Source of the DNA: Nitrososphaerota archaeon
Lineage (GTDB): Archaea > Thermoproteota > Nitrososphaeria > Nitrososphaerales > JAPUIC01
NCBI GenBank assembly: GCA_027297425.1
Contig: JAPUIC010000111.1
Span: forward strand, 1-8,573
Length of the DNA: 8,573 nucleotides
Reading direction: 5' to 3'
Of this stretch, positions 1-5,685 are shown piece after piece (positions within the stretch are counted from its first letter, which is position 1; each line of letters starts with the position of its first letter). Under the pieces are notes generated by a model. The model was not told the DNA's origin. It ran no database searches and worked only from the letters and a program-made list of their open reading frames with translations. The translations under genes were made by a program, and so were the position numbers.

Positions 1-158
1 GTAAGAAGCTAGAAGAGGCAAAGAAGAGAGAGTTAGAACGTAAGAAGCTAGAAGAGGCAAAGAAGAGAGAGTTAGAACGTAAGAAGCTAGAAGAAGGGAA
101 GAGGGAACTAGAGAGAAGGAAGAAGCTAGAAGAAGGGAAGAGGGAACTAGAGAGAAGG
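1..158 (+). repeat. Tandem 39-bp in-frame repeats (13-residue units), array continues left
   Basis: Four 39-bp units lie head to tail at 3-41, 42-80, 81-119 and 120-158. The first two are identical to each other (type A, encoding KKLEEAKKRELER), and the last two are identical to each other (type B, encoding KKLEEGKRELERR). Types A and B share the opening KKLEE and the pattern of charges. The bases gt at positions 1-2 match the end of a type A unit, so the array probably continues outside the window. The plus strand here is almost all purine. The unit length keeps the reading frame, and the exact pairs suggest recent duplication by slippage or unequal crossover. Confidence 0.93.
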
Positions 159-617
159 AAGAAATCCCGAGAGATTAGTCTAAGGTCAGATAAAAAACGG
201 GAACGACCTCAAGTAGAGAGCCCGTTTATCGCTCCAAGCTCTCGGAAAAGTATCCGTAAGACGGTAATCTTATCGCTGCTAGTCCCAGGGTCAGGCCATG
301 TCTATCTTGGAAAGATTCGAAAAGGGTATTTGATATTCGCCTTATTTGGGGTCCTCTCATTTGTTGCCTCTCTTCTGTTTTCTTTTGTTAACGATTTCGC
401 TCTCAAAGATGCAGCCTCAGGCGCCCTAGGCCCGCTATCCAATGTTATCTTTGGAATGTCGCTGGTAATTGGATCTTCTGGAGGAATCATAGTCTTAGCT
501 TTCTGGGCACTCCTAGTGAGGGATGCCTATAAGGTCTGTAAGAGGACTAACAATAGATTTGATAAATTTCACAATAGGAGGAGGTTACAATATGTACAAA
601 ATAAATGGGTTAATTGA
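3..617 (+). CDS. Partial protein with charged repeat helix and TM2-like membrane domain (5' end outside window)
   Basis: The frame is open from the left edge to a TGA at 615-617, giving 204 visible residues; the true start lies upstream. Residues 1-52 are four 13-residue Lys/Glu/Arg-rich repeats, likely a long charged helix or coiled coil. Residues 53-86 form a basic linker. A TM2-like membrane domain follows: a hydrophobic stretch with the PGSGHVYLGKIRKGY motif at 95-109, a membrane span at about 110-130, a short loop, and a second span at about 145-172. A basic tail of about 30 residues ends the protein. TM2 domains are small two-helix modules of poorly known function whose signature is a G-x-G-x-x-Y-L-G turn before the first full helix. 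I infer a membrane-anchored protein with a long charged stalk. The function is unknown. It converges with the zinc-ribbon gene, with 48 bp between the stop codons. Confidence 0.85.
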   Translation, partial: KKLEEAKKRELERKKLEEAKKRELERKKLEEGKRELERRKKLEEGKRELERRKKSREISLRSDKKRERPQVESPFIAPSSRKSIRKTVILSLLVPGSGHVYLGKIRKGYLIFALFGVLSFVASLLFSFVNDFALKDAASGALGPLSNVIFGMSLVIGSSGGIIVLAFWALLVRDAYKVCKRTNNRFDKFHNRRRLQYVQNKWVN

Positions 618-665
618 GCCCGTGGTTTTTCAAAATACTTCCGTTATGGTCTGGGAAGAGCCGTC

Positions 666-854
666 TTAATCGTCAAAAATGTTGCTGCTACGCCCAGACT
701 TCTGCCCAACCATGCGATATGGCTCAACAATTCCGCAACCTGGACACGCGTATTCGATATCAGTATTAGGATTTACATAATATTCTTCGCCGCAGGTGGA
801 GCATTTGTGTTTACCCAAAAGAACCGCCTTAGAATCCTGTGATTTTCCGTCCAT
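666..854 (-). CDS. Small zinc-ribbon protein (62 aa)
   Basis: This 62-residue protein has two CxxC knuckles, C18-S-T-C21 and C37-P-G-C40, separated by 15 residues. That is typical of a rubredoxin-like or zinc-ribbon fold binding one metal ion. The N-terminal 14 residues and the C-terminal tail (QKSGRSSNIFDD) look disordered. There is no signal peptide or membrane span. Its ATG directly follows the TGA stop of the upstream nitroreductase gene (TGAATG, no gap and no overlap), so translation is very likely coupled and the two are co-transcribed. A rubredoxin-like redox role beside a flavoprotein is possible. Nucleic-acid binding is equally possible, since archaea have many such ribbons. I cannot name the family. 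The coding call rests on the conserved-looking cysteine pattern and the tight junction. Confidence 0.8.
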   Translation of the reverse strand: MDGKSQDSKAVLLGKHKCSTCGEEYYVNPNTDIEYACPGCGIVEPYRMVGQKSGRSSNIFDD

Positions 855-1424
855 TCATGATAGCCACTTGGTCTTCTCTGTAACAGAACCTCGCGAGCTT
901 GTTGGAGGAGCTGCATCGGAATAACCGAGATAGATGAAACCAAGTATGCGTTCCCTCGAATTCATACCTAAAAATTCCCTCACCTTGCCACTATAAGCCG
1001 CCCCTCCGGTCCTCAGTTTCGTTCCCAGGCCAAGTGAATGAGCAGTCAGTAGCATATTCTGTACTGCGGCTCCCGCAGCTTCGAATTCCTCTATTTCTAT
1101 CACTTTAGGGTTGTCGGATGGCAGGACGCCTACGACTATGATTACTGGGGCCCGTAGAGGTTTTTTCGCCTCTGATTCCAATATAATCGTGCTCTCTTGG
1201 CTGTTCGGGTCTCCAAGCTCTGCGCGGCGTAAATTAGCCATTACCTCACCTAACTTTCTCCTAGAATCACCCGTTATGACATAGAACCGCCATGGTTCAG
1301 TCCCATGATGGGTTGGTGCCCAGTTTCCAGCTTGTAGAATCTTTTCGATGAGTTCCTTTGGTGGCGCGTCCTGGTTGAGCTTGTTTATACTCCTCCTATT
1401 CGTGATAGCCTCTATTACATCCAT
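855..1424 (-). CDS. Nitroreductase family FMN oxidoreductase (YdjA-like)
   Basis: The 189-residue length and the layout match the small YdjA-type branch of the nitroreductase family, dimeric FMN enzymes that reduce substrates with NAD(P)H. NRRSI at 9-13 is the usual N-terminal FMN-phosphate contact. WAPTHHGTEPWRFYVI at 35-50 is the hallmark segment, comparable to AP-H-x-x-x-PW-x-F in YdjA. GAAVQNMLLTAHSLGLG at 118-134 is the helix lining the flavin pocket. The C-terminal RTGG (138-141), the following VREFLG and IxLGY match YdjA order. The ATG at 1424 is chosen because the protein begins MDVIEAITNRRS, as relatives do. The gene starts 35 bp after the aceA stop and abuts the zinc-ribbon gene, so it is probably the third gene of an aceBA transcript. 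The natural substrate cannot be told from sequence. Confidence 0.92.
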   Translation of the reverse strand: MDVIEAITNRRSINKLNQDAPPKELIEKILQAGNWAPTHHGTEPWRFYVITGDSRRKLGEVMANLRRAELGDPNSQESTIILESEAKKPLRAPVIIVVGVLPSDNPKVIEIEEFEAAGAAVQNMLLTAHSLGLGTKLRTGGAAYSGKVREFLGMNSRERILGFIYLGYSDAAPPTSSRGSVTEKTKWLS

Positions 1425-1459
1425 CTTTGAAACCTTAGATCTCTAGTTTAGTTGTTATG

Positions 1460-2743
1460 CTATTTGAATTGCTCTTTTTCGGTACTGCCATCCACCGCAC
1501 TAGTTGAAGATCTTTCACCTAATATAACGGCCAGGAGTTTATCGAAATATTCTGCTCCTGCCTCCCTTTGATGCTTAACGGCAGTATAACCATCTTTTTC
1601 TCTCTTGAACTCCTCCTGTTGTAATCTCACATAAGCGGTCATTCCTTCTTCCCGATAGGCTCTGGCCAAATCAAACGCATTCAGATTTAGGAGGTGCCAG
1701 CCAGCTAGAGTGACAAATTGAAACTTGTAACCCATCTTGCCCACATCTGTGTGGAAGTTAGCTATAGCATTGGGATCAAGATTCTGCTGCCAGTTGAAGG
1801 AAGGTGAGCAGTTGTAGGCGAGAATCTTACCAGGATACTTATTGTGTATCGCATCCGCAAATCTTTTGGCGTCATCTAGGTCAGGTGTCTTGGACTCGTA
1901 CCAAAGTAGATCGACATATGGGGCGTATGCTAAGCATCTAGCGATTGCACTATCCATCGATTCCGTGATTCTGAAATACCCTTCCGATGTTCGTTCGCCT
2001 GTGATAAACTCTTGATCTACCTCATCCACATCCGAAGTTATCAGAGTAGCGTCCAAGGCGTCTGTTCTGGCGATGAGTATAGTTGGAATATCAAGAACGT
2101 CAGAAGCTAAACGTGCACCCTTGAGTGTTCTTATGAACTGAGATGTTGGCACAAGAACTTTGCCACCCATGTGACCACATTTTTTCTCTGAAGCAAGTTG
2201 GTCTTCAAAATGTACACCACTAACTCCAGCCTCGATCATAGACTTCATTATTTCATAGGCATGTAACGGTCCTCCAAAACCGGCTTCTGCATCTGCAACT
2301 ATGGGGGCATACCAATCTCGCCCTCGATTATCATCTGAAGCCTCGATTAAGTCAGCACGAACGAGAGCATTATTAATCCGTTTTACAAGTGAGGGAACAC
2401 TATCGGAGGGATACAGGCTCTGATCTGGATATGTCTGTGAGGCCAGGTTTCCATCAGCAGCTACCTGCCACCCGCTGATATAGATGGCTTTTAGACCGGC
2501 TCGCACCATCTGAACTGCCTGTGAGCCGGTTAGAGCACCCATAGAACGGAGACTTTCCTCTTCATGCAGCAAGCTCCAGAGCCGTTCTGCCCCTACTCTT
2601 GCAAGGGTATGTTCAACTCGGATAGATGGCCTAAGCTGAACTACCTCTTCTGAGCTATAGTCCCTACGGATCCCATTCCATCTACCCTCTGTACTCCAGC
2701 GATTTCTGAGATCTTCGGTCTGTTTAGAAATTTCGTCGCTCAT
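1460..2743 (-). CDS. aceA: Isocitrate lyase
   Basis: This enzyme splits isocitrate into glyoxylate and succinate, the first step of the glyoxylate bypass in the cytoplasm. The 427-residue protein follows E. coli AceA (434 aa) closely from end to end. It has SGWQVAADGN near residue 90, PIVADAEAGFGG near 147-158, and the signature KKCGHMGGKVLVPT starting at 187 with catalytic Cys189. GERTSEGYFR lies near 249, YNCSPSFNW at about 310-318, and the C-terminal end is GSTEKEQFK. All expected active-site blocks are present, so it should be active. I chose the ATG at 2743 rather than the in-frame ATG at 2800. The upstream one would add 19 unrelated residues and overlap the end of aceB, while 2743 leaves a 13-bp gap and a modest GTGA ribosome-binding match. 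It is downstream of aceB in the same direction. The strong resemblance to bacterial enzymes suggests old transfer from bacteria (inference). Confidence 0.97.
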   Translation of the reverse strand: MSDEISKQTEDLRNRWSTEGRWNGIRRDYSSEEVVQLRPSIRVEHTLARVGAERLWSLLHEEESLRSMGALTGSQAVQMVRAGLKAIYISGWQVAADGNLASQTYPDQSLYPSDSVPSLVKRINNALVRADLIEASDDNRGRDWYAPIVADAEAGFGGPLHAYEIMKSMIEAGVSGVHFEDQLASEKKCGHMGGKVLVPTSQFIRTLKGARLASDVLDIPTILIARTDALDATLITSDVDEVDQEFITGERTSEGYFRITESMDSAIARCLAYAPYVDLLWYESKTPDLDDAKRFADAIHNKYPGKILAYNCSPSFNWQQNLDPNAIANFHTDVGKMGYKFQFVTLAGWHLLNLNAFDLARAYREEGMTAYVRLQQEEFKREKDGYTAVKHQREAGAEYFDKLLAVILGERSSTSAVDGSTEKEQFK

Positions 2744-2756
2744 ATTATTCACAAAT

Positions 2757-4337
2757 TTATTCAAGATGTTGATAGGCGGGCTGAGTAAGGAACTCCACAA
2801 AGGTAGGACTTTCCACTAAAGAGTCTAGTAACTTGGCAGCTTCAGCGAACCTGTTGGATCCTTGGGCTTCGAGTTTTGCTAACTCCTGGGCGCGAGTCTT
2901 TCGATATAGTTCAGTTGTAACAACATTACCATCCTCGAGAGTCGCCTTGTGAACAATCCACTGCCACAATTGCGCTCGTGCAATCTCGGCAGTCGCGGTA
3001 TCCTCCATGAGGTTGTAGATGGTAACAGCCCCAACTCCTCGCATCCAACTTTCAAGATATTGAAGGGCCACGCTCACGTTGTTCTGGAGTCCCTGCTGTG
3101 TCACATTCCCGCCTGGTACTTTCACGTTAAGAATTTCGGCTTGTCTAATAGAGACCTCTTCGCGTAATCGGTCTTTCTGATTCTGTCGATCGCCTATGAA
3201 CTTGTCGAAGACGTCTCTTGCAACGGGAACCAGATCGGGATGAGCTACCCAGGTTCCATCAAAGCCCTCACTCGCTTCTCTTTCCTTGTCATCACGGACT
3301 TTCTCGAGAGCAACTGCGTTGATTTCTGGGTCTTTCCGGCTGGGGACGAAGGCAGCCATTCCGCCGATGGCATGAGCGCCCCGTTTATGACAAGTCTTAA
3401 CGAGGGCCTCAGTATACGAACGCATGAAAGGAACCGTCATAAGAATCTGGGCCCTATCAGGCAGTACGAAATCTGGATTATTTCGGAACTTCTTAATCAC
3501 ACTGAAGATATAATCCCAACGCCCGGCGTTCAGCCCAGCTGAATGAGTCCTAAGTTCATAGAGGATCTGATCCATCTGCAGAGCCGCAAGGATGGTCTCA
3601 ATTAGGACCGTGGCGCGGATGGTACCTCGCGGAATACCTAAGAGATCCTGAGAAAGGTTGAATACGTCATTCCATAACCGAGCTTCATAATAATTCTCCA
3701 ATTTTGCGAGGTAAAAGTACGGACCAGTCCCCCGTTGTATCAATTCCTTAGCATTGTGGAAGAAGTATAATCCGAAATCAAATAGGCTAGCAGATACCGG
3801 CGCCCCATCTACAGTGAGATGTTTTTCCTCTAAATGCCACCCTCTGGGACGTACAAGAAGAGTAGCTATGTTCTCTTTGAGTTTGTACGACTTTCCTTCA
3901 GCACTTTCAAAAGAAATAGTCCTGCGTACGGCATCCATGAGATTTTTCTGCCCCTTTACCACGTTAGCCCAAGACGGAGAGAGAGAGTCTTCCAGGTCAG
4001 CCATAAACGCACAAGCTCCCGAATTCAGAGCATTGATCATCATCTTACGATCGACTGGACCAGTAATCTCGACTCTTCTATCTTGTAGGTCATCTGGAGA
4101 TGAAGCCACGCTCCACGACTGGTCGGCTACCGATTGATCATCCTCACTCATCTCAGGTAATTTCCCAGCATCGATCTCGGCCTGTACGATTACACGCCTT
4201 GCGAGAAGATCTTTTCTGGTACGGTCGAACTTTCTATGTAACGCTACGATGAAGTCCAGAGCCTCGGAATTCAGAATTATGTCTGACTCTGGAGTACTAC
4301 CGCCGAGCACCTTCGCTATGTCATGATCTTCTGACAT
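2757..4337 (-). CDS. aceB: Malate synthase A
   Basis: This enzyme condenses glyoxylate with acetyl-CoA to give malate and CoA, the second step of the glyoxylate bypass. The 526-residue length matches the A isoform (E. coli AceB 533 aa), not the longer G isoform or the divergent haloarchaeal type. Visible blocks in order are FMADLEDSLSPSW at 111-123, LVRPRGWHLEEKH at 161-173 with the substrate-binding Arg, PRGTIRATVLIET ending near 248 with metal ligand Glu247, GLNAGRWDYIFS at 268-279 with metal ligand Asp275, TCHKRGAHAIGGMAAFVPS at 315-333, DGTWVAHPDL at 360-369, and YNLMEDTATAEI at 441-452 with catalytic base Asp446 (assigned by alignment to known enzymes). All key residues are present. The ATG at 4337 has a GGAGG element upstream. 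aceA follows after 13 bp, so the bypass is a two-gene unit in the order B-A. Confidence 0.97.
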   Translation of the reverse strand: MSEDHDIAKVLGGSTPESDIILNSEALDFIVALHRKFDRTRKDLLARRVIVQAEIDAGKLPEMSEDDQSVADQSWSVASSPDDLQDRRVEITGPVDRKMMINALNSGACAFMADLEDSLSPSWANVVKGQKNLMDAVRRTISFESAEGKSYKLKENIATLLVRPRGWHLEEKHLTVDGAPVSASLFDFGLYFFHNAKELIQRGTGPYFYLAKLENYYEARLWNDVFNLSQDLLGIPRGTIRATVLIETILAALQMDQILYELRTHSAGLNAGRWDYIFSVIKKFRNNPDFVLPDRAQILMTVPFMRSYTEALVKTCHKRGAHAIGGMAAFVPSRKDPEINAVALEKVRDDKEREASEGFDGTWVAHPDLVPVARDVFDKFIGDRQNQKDRLREEVSIRQAEILNVKVPGGNVTQQGLQNNVSVALQYLESWMRGVGAVTIYNLMEDTATAEIARAQLWQWIVHKATLEDGNVVTTELYRKTRAQELAKLEAQGSNRFAEAAKLLDSLVESPTFVEFLTQPAYQHLE

Positions 4338-4346
4338 GAGAAAAAA

Positions 4347-4351
4347 CCTCC
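4347..4351 (-). promoter_or_regulatory. Ribosome-binding site of aceB
   Basis: On the minus strand GGAGG, followed by a T-rich stretch, lies about 9 bases before the ATG at 4337. It is a strong match to the archaeal anti-Shine-Dalgarno sequence and supports both this start and a transcript with a leader. Confidence 0.65.
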
Positions 4352-4428
4352 AGGAATTAAAACGCTATAGGACTAGACTGGAAGGCCCCACTAATTGTTG
4401 GAGTCATAGCAAGTCCCTCTGTCAACGT

Positions 4429-4436
4429 TATTTAAG
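4429..4436 (-). promoter_or_regulatory. TATA box-like element for aceBA transcript
   Basis: The minus strand reads CTTAAATA, close to the archaeal TATA consensus TTTAWATA, and an A/T-rich stretch precedes it where a BRE would sit. Transcription would be expected about 25 bases downstream (near 4403). That gives a leader of roughly 65 bases containing the GGAGG site. It is the best candidate in the 194 bp between the tRNA and aceB; otherwise I see nothing coding there. Confidence 0.45.
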
Positions 4437-4510
4437 TTAATTGATTGCTATTTTGTTCTTGAGTTCGTGCTCAAACCATTAGAACGATTACTATACTTCA
4501 CTGATTTTAC

Positions 4511-4523
4511 GAGAGAAAAGGAG
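4511..4523 (-). terminator. Possible pyrimidine-tract terminator after tRNA-Leu
   Basis: Starting eight bases past the tRNA discriminator base, the minus strand reads CTCCTTTTCTCTC, a pyrimidine tract with a run of four T. Archaeal termination often needs only a T-rich tract on the non-template strand. This is the only such tract before the aceB promoter, but the T run is short. Confidence 0.3.
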
Positions 4524-4545
4524 GGGTTAGATGCGGGGGGTGGGA

Positions 4546-4576
4546 GATTCGCCCAGCGCCGACTATCGACCTAGGT
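4546..4576 (-). other. tRNA intron 3, T-loop (position 59/60), 31 nt
   Basis: The flanking and intron bases form a complete BHB. The outer helix is the T-stem GTGGG/CCCAC. The 3' bulge is TCT, the central 4-bp helix is TTCG/CGAA, the 5' bulge is AAA, and the inner helix is CCTAG/CTGGG (one G-U). Cutting after the second base of each 3-nt bulge removes exactly 4546-4576 and leaves the perfect T-loop TTCGAAT closed by GTGGG/CCCAC. Geometry and product agree independently. Confidence 0.9.
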
Positions 4577-4614
4577 TTCGAACCCACGTACGCCTTAACG
4601 AACAGATCTTGAGT

Positions 4615-4627
4615 GTAGGCCATCGTT
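4615..4627 (-). other. tRNA intron 2, anticodon stem (position 30/31), 13 nt
   Basis: The helix GGGC/GCCT (one G-U) is flanked by 3-nt bulges AGA on the 5' side and ACA on the 3' side. Cutting AG^A and AC^A removes 13 nt and joins GCAG to A-CTCAAGA-TCTGT, giving a 5-bp anticodon stem (G-U closing pair) and a normal 7-base loop. The outer helix is only about 2 bp and the inner part is an unpaired loop, so the motif is the relaxed bulge-helix-loop type. Thirteen nucleotides is near the lower end of archaeal tRNA intron size. Confidence 0.75.
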
Positions 4628-4640
4628 CTGCCCCCTCTTG

Positions 4641-4660
4641 TAGCCCATCTCAAGCATTGA
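4641..4660 (-). other. tRNA intron 1, D-loop, about 20 nt (boundaries uncertain)
   Basis: About 20 extra bases sit between the D-loop GG and the 3' D-stem GGG. Two placements give the same length. With 4641-4660, the helix GCCC/GGGC is flanked by GG^T and TA^C, but the mature loop reads GAGCCCGGCAAGA and loses A21. With 4637-4656, the mature loop reads GAGCCCGGTCAAA, the usual archaeal Leu sequence, but no good 4-bp helix flanks the cuts. The intron interior can form a TCAA/TTGA hairpin with a TGC loop. That an insertion exists is clear; its exact ends are not. Confidence 0.6.
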
Positions 4661-4701
4661 CCGGGCTCGGGTACCCCCGCAATATGATCCTGCCTTTGCC
4701 G

Positions 4702-4711
4702 ATAATTTAAC
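4702..4711 (-). promoter_or_regulatory. TATA box-like element for tRNA-Leu
   Basis: The minus strand reads GTTAAATTAT, centred about 26 bases before the tRNA 5' end at 4680. That is the expected spacing for transcription starting at or just before the mature 5' end. It lies in the 74 bp between the DUF2116-like stop and the tRNA. Confidence 0.5.
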
Positions 4712-4754
4712 TTTCCCGGATGGAAAAGGCGTAGAATGTATCCGAGCTATGGAA

Positions 4755-4961
4755 TTAGCTGAACTGGATGACAATCAGAGCCACGAAAAGGATCACCATT
4801 ACGACCAAAAAGAAACGGTTGAACTTCTTCCCTCGGTTCTTCCCTTTTTCGTCTGCAGCAGCACATTCGTTAGAGCAGAACGACCTTGTCTTAGGCATAG
4901 AAACGCCACAGACTTTACAGTGAGCATGACTCGGAATATTTTGGAAGGTAGGAGTTTTCAT
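4755..4961 (-). CDS. DUF2116-like zinc-ribbon protein with C-terminal membrane anchor (68 aa)
   Basis: The protein has an N-terminal zinc ribbon, HCKVCGVSMPKTRSFCSNEC, with C15, C18, C29 and C33 as ligands. A basic linker (KGKNRGKKFNRF) follows, then one hydrophobic helix at about 51-66 ending at the C-terminus. This ribbon-plus-tail-anchor layout fits the archaeal DUF2116 family, whose function is unknown. Basic residues before the helix suggest the ribbon stays in the cytoplasm. I chose the ATG at 4961 rather than the TTG at 4967. AGGTGAT lies 5 bases before the ATG, while the TTG would overlap that site. The ATG is 6 bases past the pyrH stop, so the two genes are surely co-transcribed. Confidence 0.87.
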   Translation of the reverse strand: MKTPTFQNIPSHAHCKVCGVSMPKTRSFCSNECAAADEKGKNRGKKFNRFFLVVMVILFVALIVIQFS

Positions 4962-4966
4962 GATCA

Positions 4967-4973
4967 ATCACCT
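4967..4973 (-). promoter_or_regulatory. Ribosome-binding site deciding the DUF2116-like start
   Basis: AGGTGAT on the minus strand is a 7-base match to the archaeal anti-Shine-Dalgarno sequence, 5 bases before the ATG at 4961. It includes the TGA stop of pyrH, so ribosomes ending pyrH can restart on the next gene. Confidence 0.75.
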
Positions 4974-5645
4974 TTTGGTAACTATAGACGTCCCATTCTT
5001 TTCTCCAAGGATTGCGCCTTTAACCGTTTCGGGAGAACAGAGAACCACAGTAGTAGGGATACATGACCGCTCTATTATCTTGATCGAGGTAATATCGAGA
5101 AGTTCGTAGGTACCAGCGCTCATCTTCTCTGATTCAATAATCCTGAGCAGGTCGCCAGGACTGATCTCTTTGATGATCTTGGCGCTAGGATATTTTCTTG
5201 GATCTTTGGTGTAGACCCCGGCAACATCTGTTCCGTTTACGAATAGAGCCGCACCCAACTTTTCGGCTATCAATGCTGAAGTGGCATTTGTAGATTGGCC
5301 TGGATGGAGGCCCCCTGATACTACTACTTTTCCACTTTCAGCATAAGTAACAGTTTCAGTTAGGTTCTTCGGTACTATTGGATAAGCTGCTTCCTTTAGA
5401 GCCGAGATGAGCAGTTCTGCGTTCATTCTAGAGATTTCTATCCCCATTTCATCGAGTGATGCTTCGTCCCGACCCAACTCTCTAGCCAGCGATATATACC
5501 GCCTGGCGACTTCGCCGCCTCCCGTTACAACGATCGCTTGAATGTCCTTCCTCAGTAGAGTACGGAATAGTGTTGCAAATTCGGTAAGCTCCGTAATACC
5601 TTTAGAAAATAGGGATCCGCTAAGTTTTACGACAACCCTCTTCAT
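4968..5645 (-). CDS. pyrH: UMP kinase (uridylate kinase), archaeal type
   Basis: This enzyme phosphorylates UMP to UDP with ATP in pyrimidine nucleotide synthesis and belongs to the amino-acid kinase fold. The 225-residue length equals that of the archaeal enzymes. Visible blocks are the N-terminal phosphate loop KLSGSLF at 7-13, VVTGGGEVARRYI at 39-51, the UMP-binding region MGIEISRMNAELL at 67-79, SGGLHPGQSTNATSALIAEKL at 110-130 (corresponding to G-T-H-P-G-H-T-T-D in Pyrococcus), and NGTDVAGVYTKDPRKYP at 137-153, which contacts nucleotide. AGTYELLD at 177-184 and the ending NGTSI also match. I chose the ATG at 5645. The in-frame ATG at 5696 adds 17 unrelated residues that lie over the promoter. 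It is divergent from prf1 and is followed within 6 bases by the DUF2116-like gene. Confidence 0.96.
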   Translation of the reverse strand: MKRVVVKLSGSLFSKGITELTEFATLFRTLLRKDIQAIVVTGGGEVARRYISLARELGRDEASLDEMGIEISRMNAELLISALKEAAYPIVPKNLTETVTYAESGKVVVSGGLHPGQSTNATSALIAEKLGAALFVNGTDVAGVYTKDPRKYPSAKIIKEISPGDLLRIIESEKMSAGTYELLDITSIKIIERSCIPTTVVLCSPETVKGAILGEKNGTSIVTKR

Positions 5646-5685
5646 GGTAAATAATCGCCTTAAGTGACTGAAGTAAGAGGAACGG

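Larger units (their letters stand above)
4532..4680 (-). tRNA. tRNA-Leu(CAA) with three inferred introns
   Basis: Positions below are offsets from 4680 on the minus strand. The acceptor GCGGGGG (1-7) pairs perfectly with CCCCCGC (142-148), followed by discriminator A (149); CCA is not encoded. The D-arm starts CCCGAGCCCGG (10-20), and its 3' stem GGG is at 46-48. The anticodon stem GCAG(A)/TCTGT closes loop CTCAAGA with anticodon CAA at 4609-4611. The variable arm has a CGT/GCG stem and TAAG loop. The T-arm is GTGGG-TTCGAA then T-CCCAC. As written the gene is 149 nt and no arm is contiguous. Removing about 20 nt in the D-loop, 13 nt at 30/31 and 31 nt at 59/60 leaves 85 nt, the normal size of a class II tRNA-Leu. 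A73, anticodon CAA and the long variable arm agree on leucine (reads UUG). There is no intron at the canonical 37/38 site. It has its own promoter and lies between the DUF2116-like gene and aceB. Confidence 0.9.

Noticed and set aside
1..158. CRISPR array
   Set aside because: The repeats are directly adjacent with no unique spacers and keep a protein reading frame.
330..617. Independent 95-residue gene starting at TTG 330
   Set aside because: The frame is open without a stop back to the left edge and the TM2 motif begins before 330, so this is only the end of a longer protein.
2744..2800. Longer isocitrate lyase start at 2800 (19 extra residues overlapping aceB)
   Set aside because: The added residues do not resemble the family and overlap the malate synthase 3' end; the ATG at 2743 gives the normal N-terminus and spacing.
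2949..4137. Several plus-strand open frames antisense to aceB
   Set aside because: They lie wholly inside a well-matched malate synthase gene, have no family features and look like frame shadows.
4558..4620. Contiguous tRNA using the intact TTCGAAA loop with downstream bases as its acceptor
   Set aside because: The T-stem would have a mismatch and a G-U, and no matching 5' acceptor exists; the intron-containing reading explains every arm.
4532..4637. Shorter tRNA starting at GAGGGGG (4637)
   Set aside because: It gives an A-G mismatch in the acceptor and no D-arm; the true 5' acceptor GCGGGGG at 4674-4680 pairs perfectly.
4962..4967. TTG start at 4967 for the DUF2116-like gene
   Set aside because: It lies on the AGGTGAT ribosome-binding site; the ATG 6 bases further has the right spacing.
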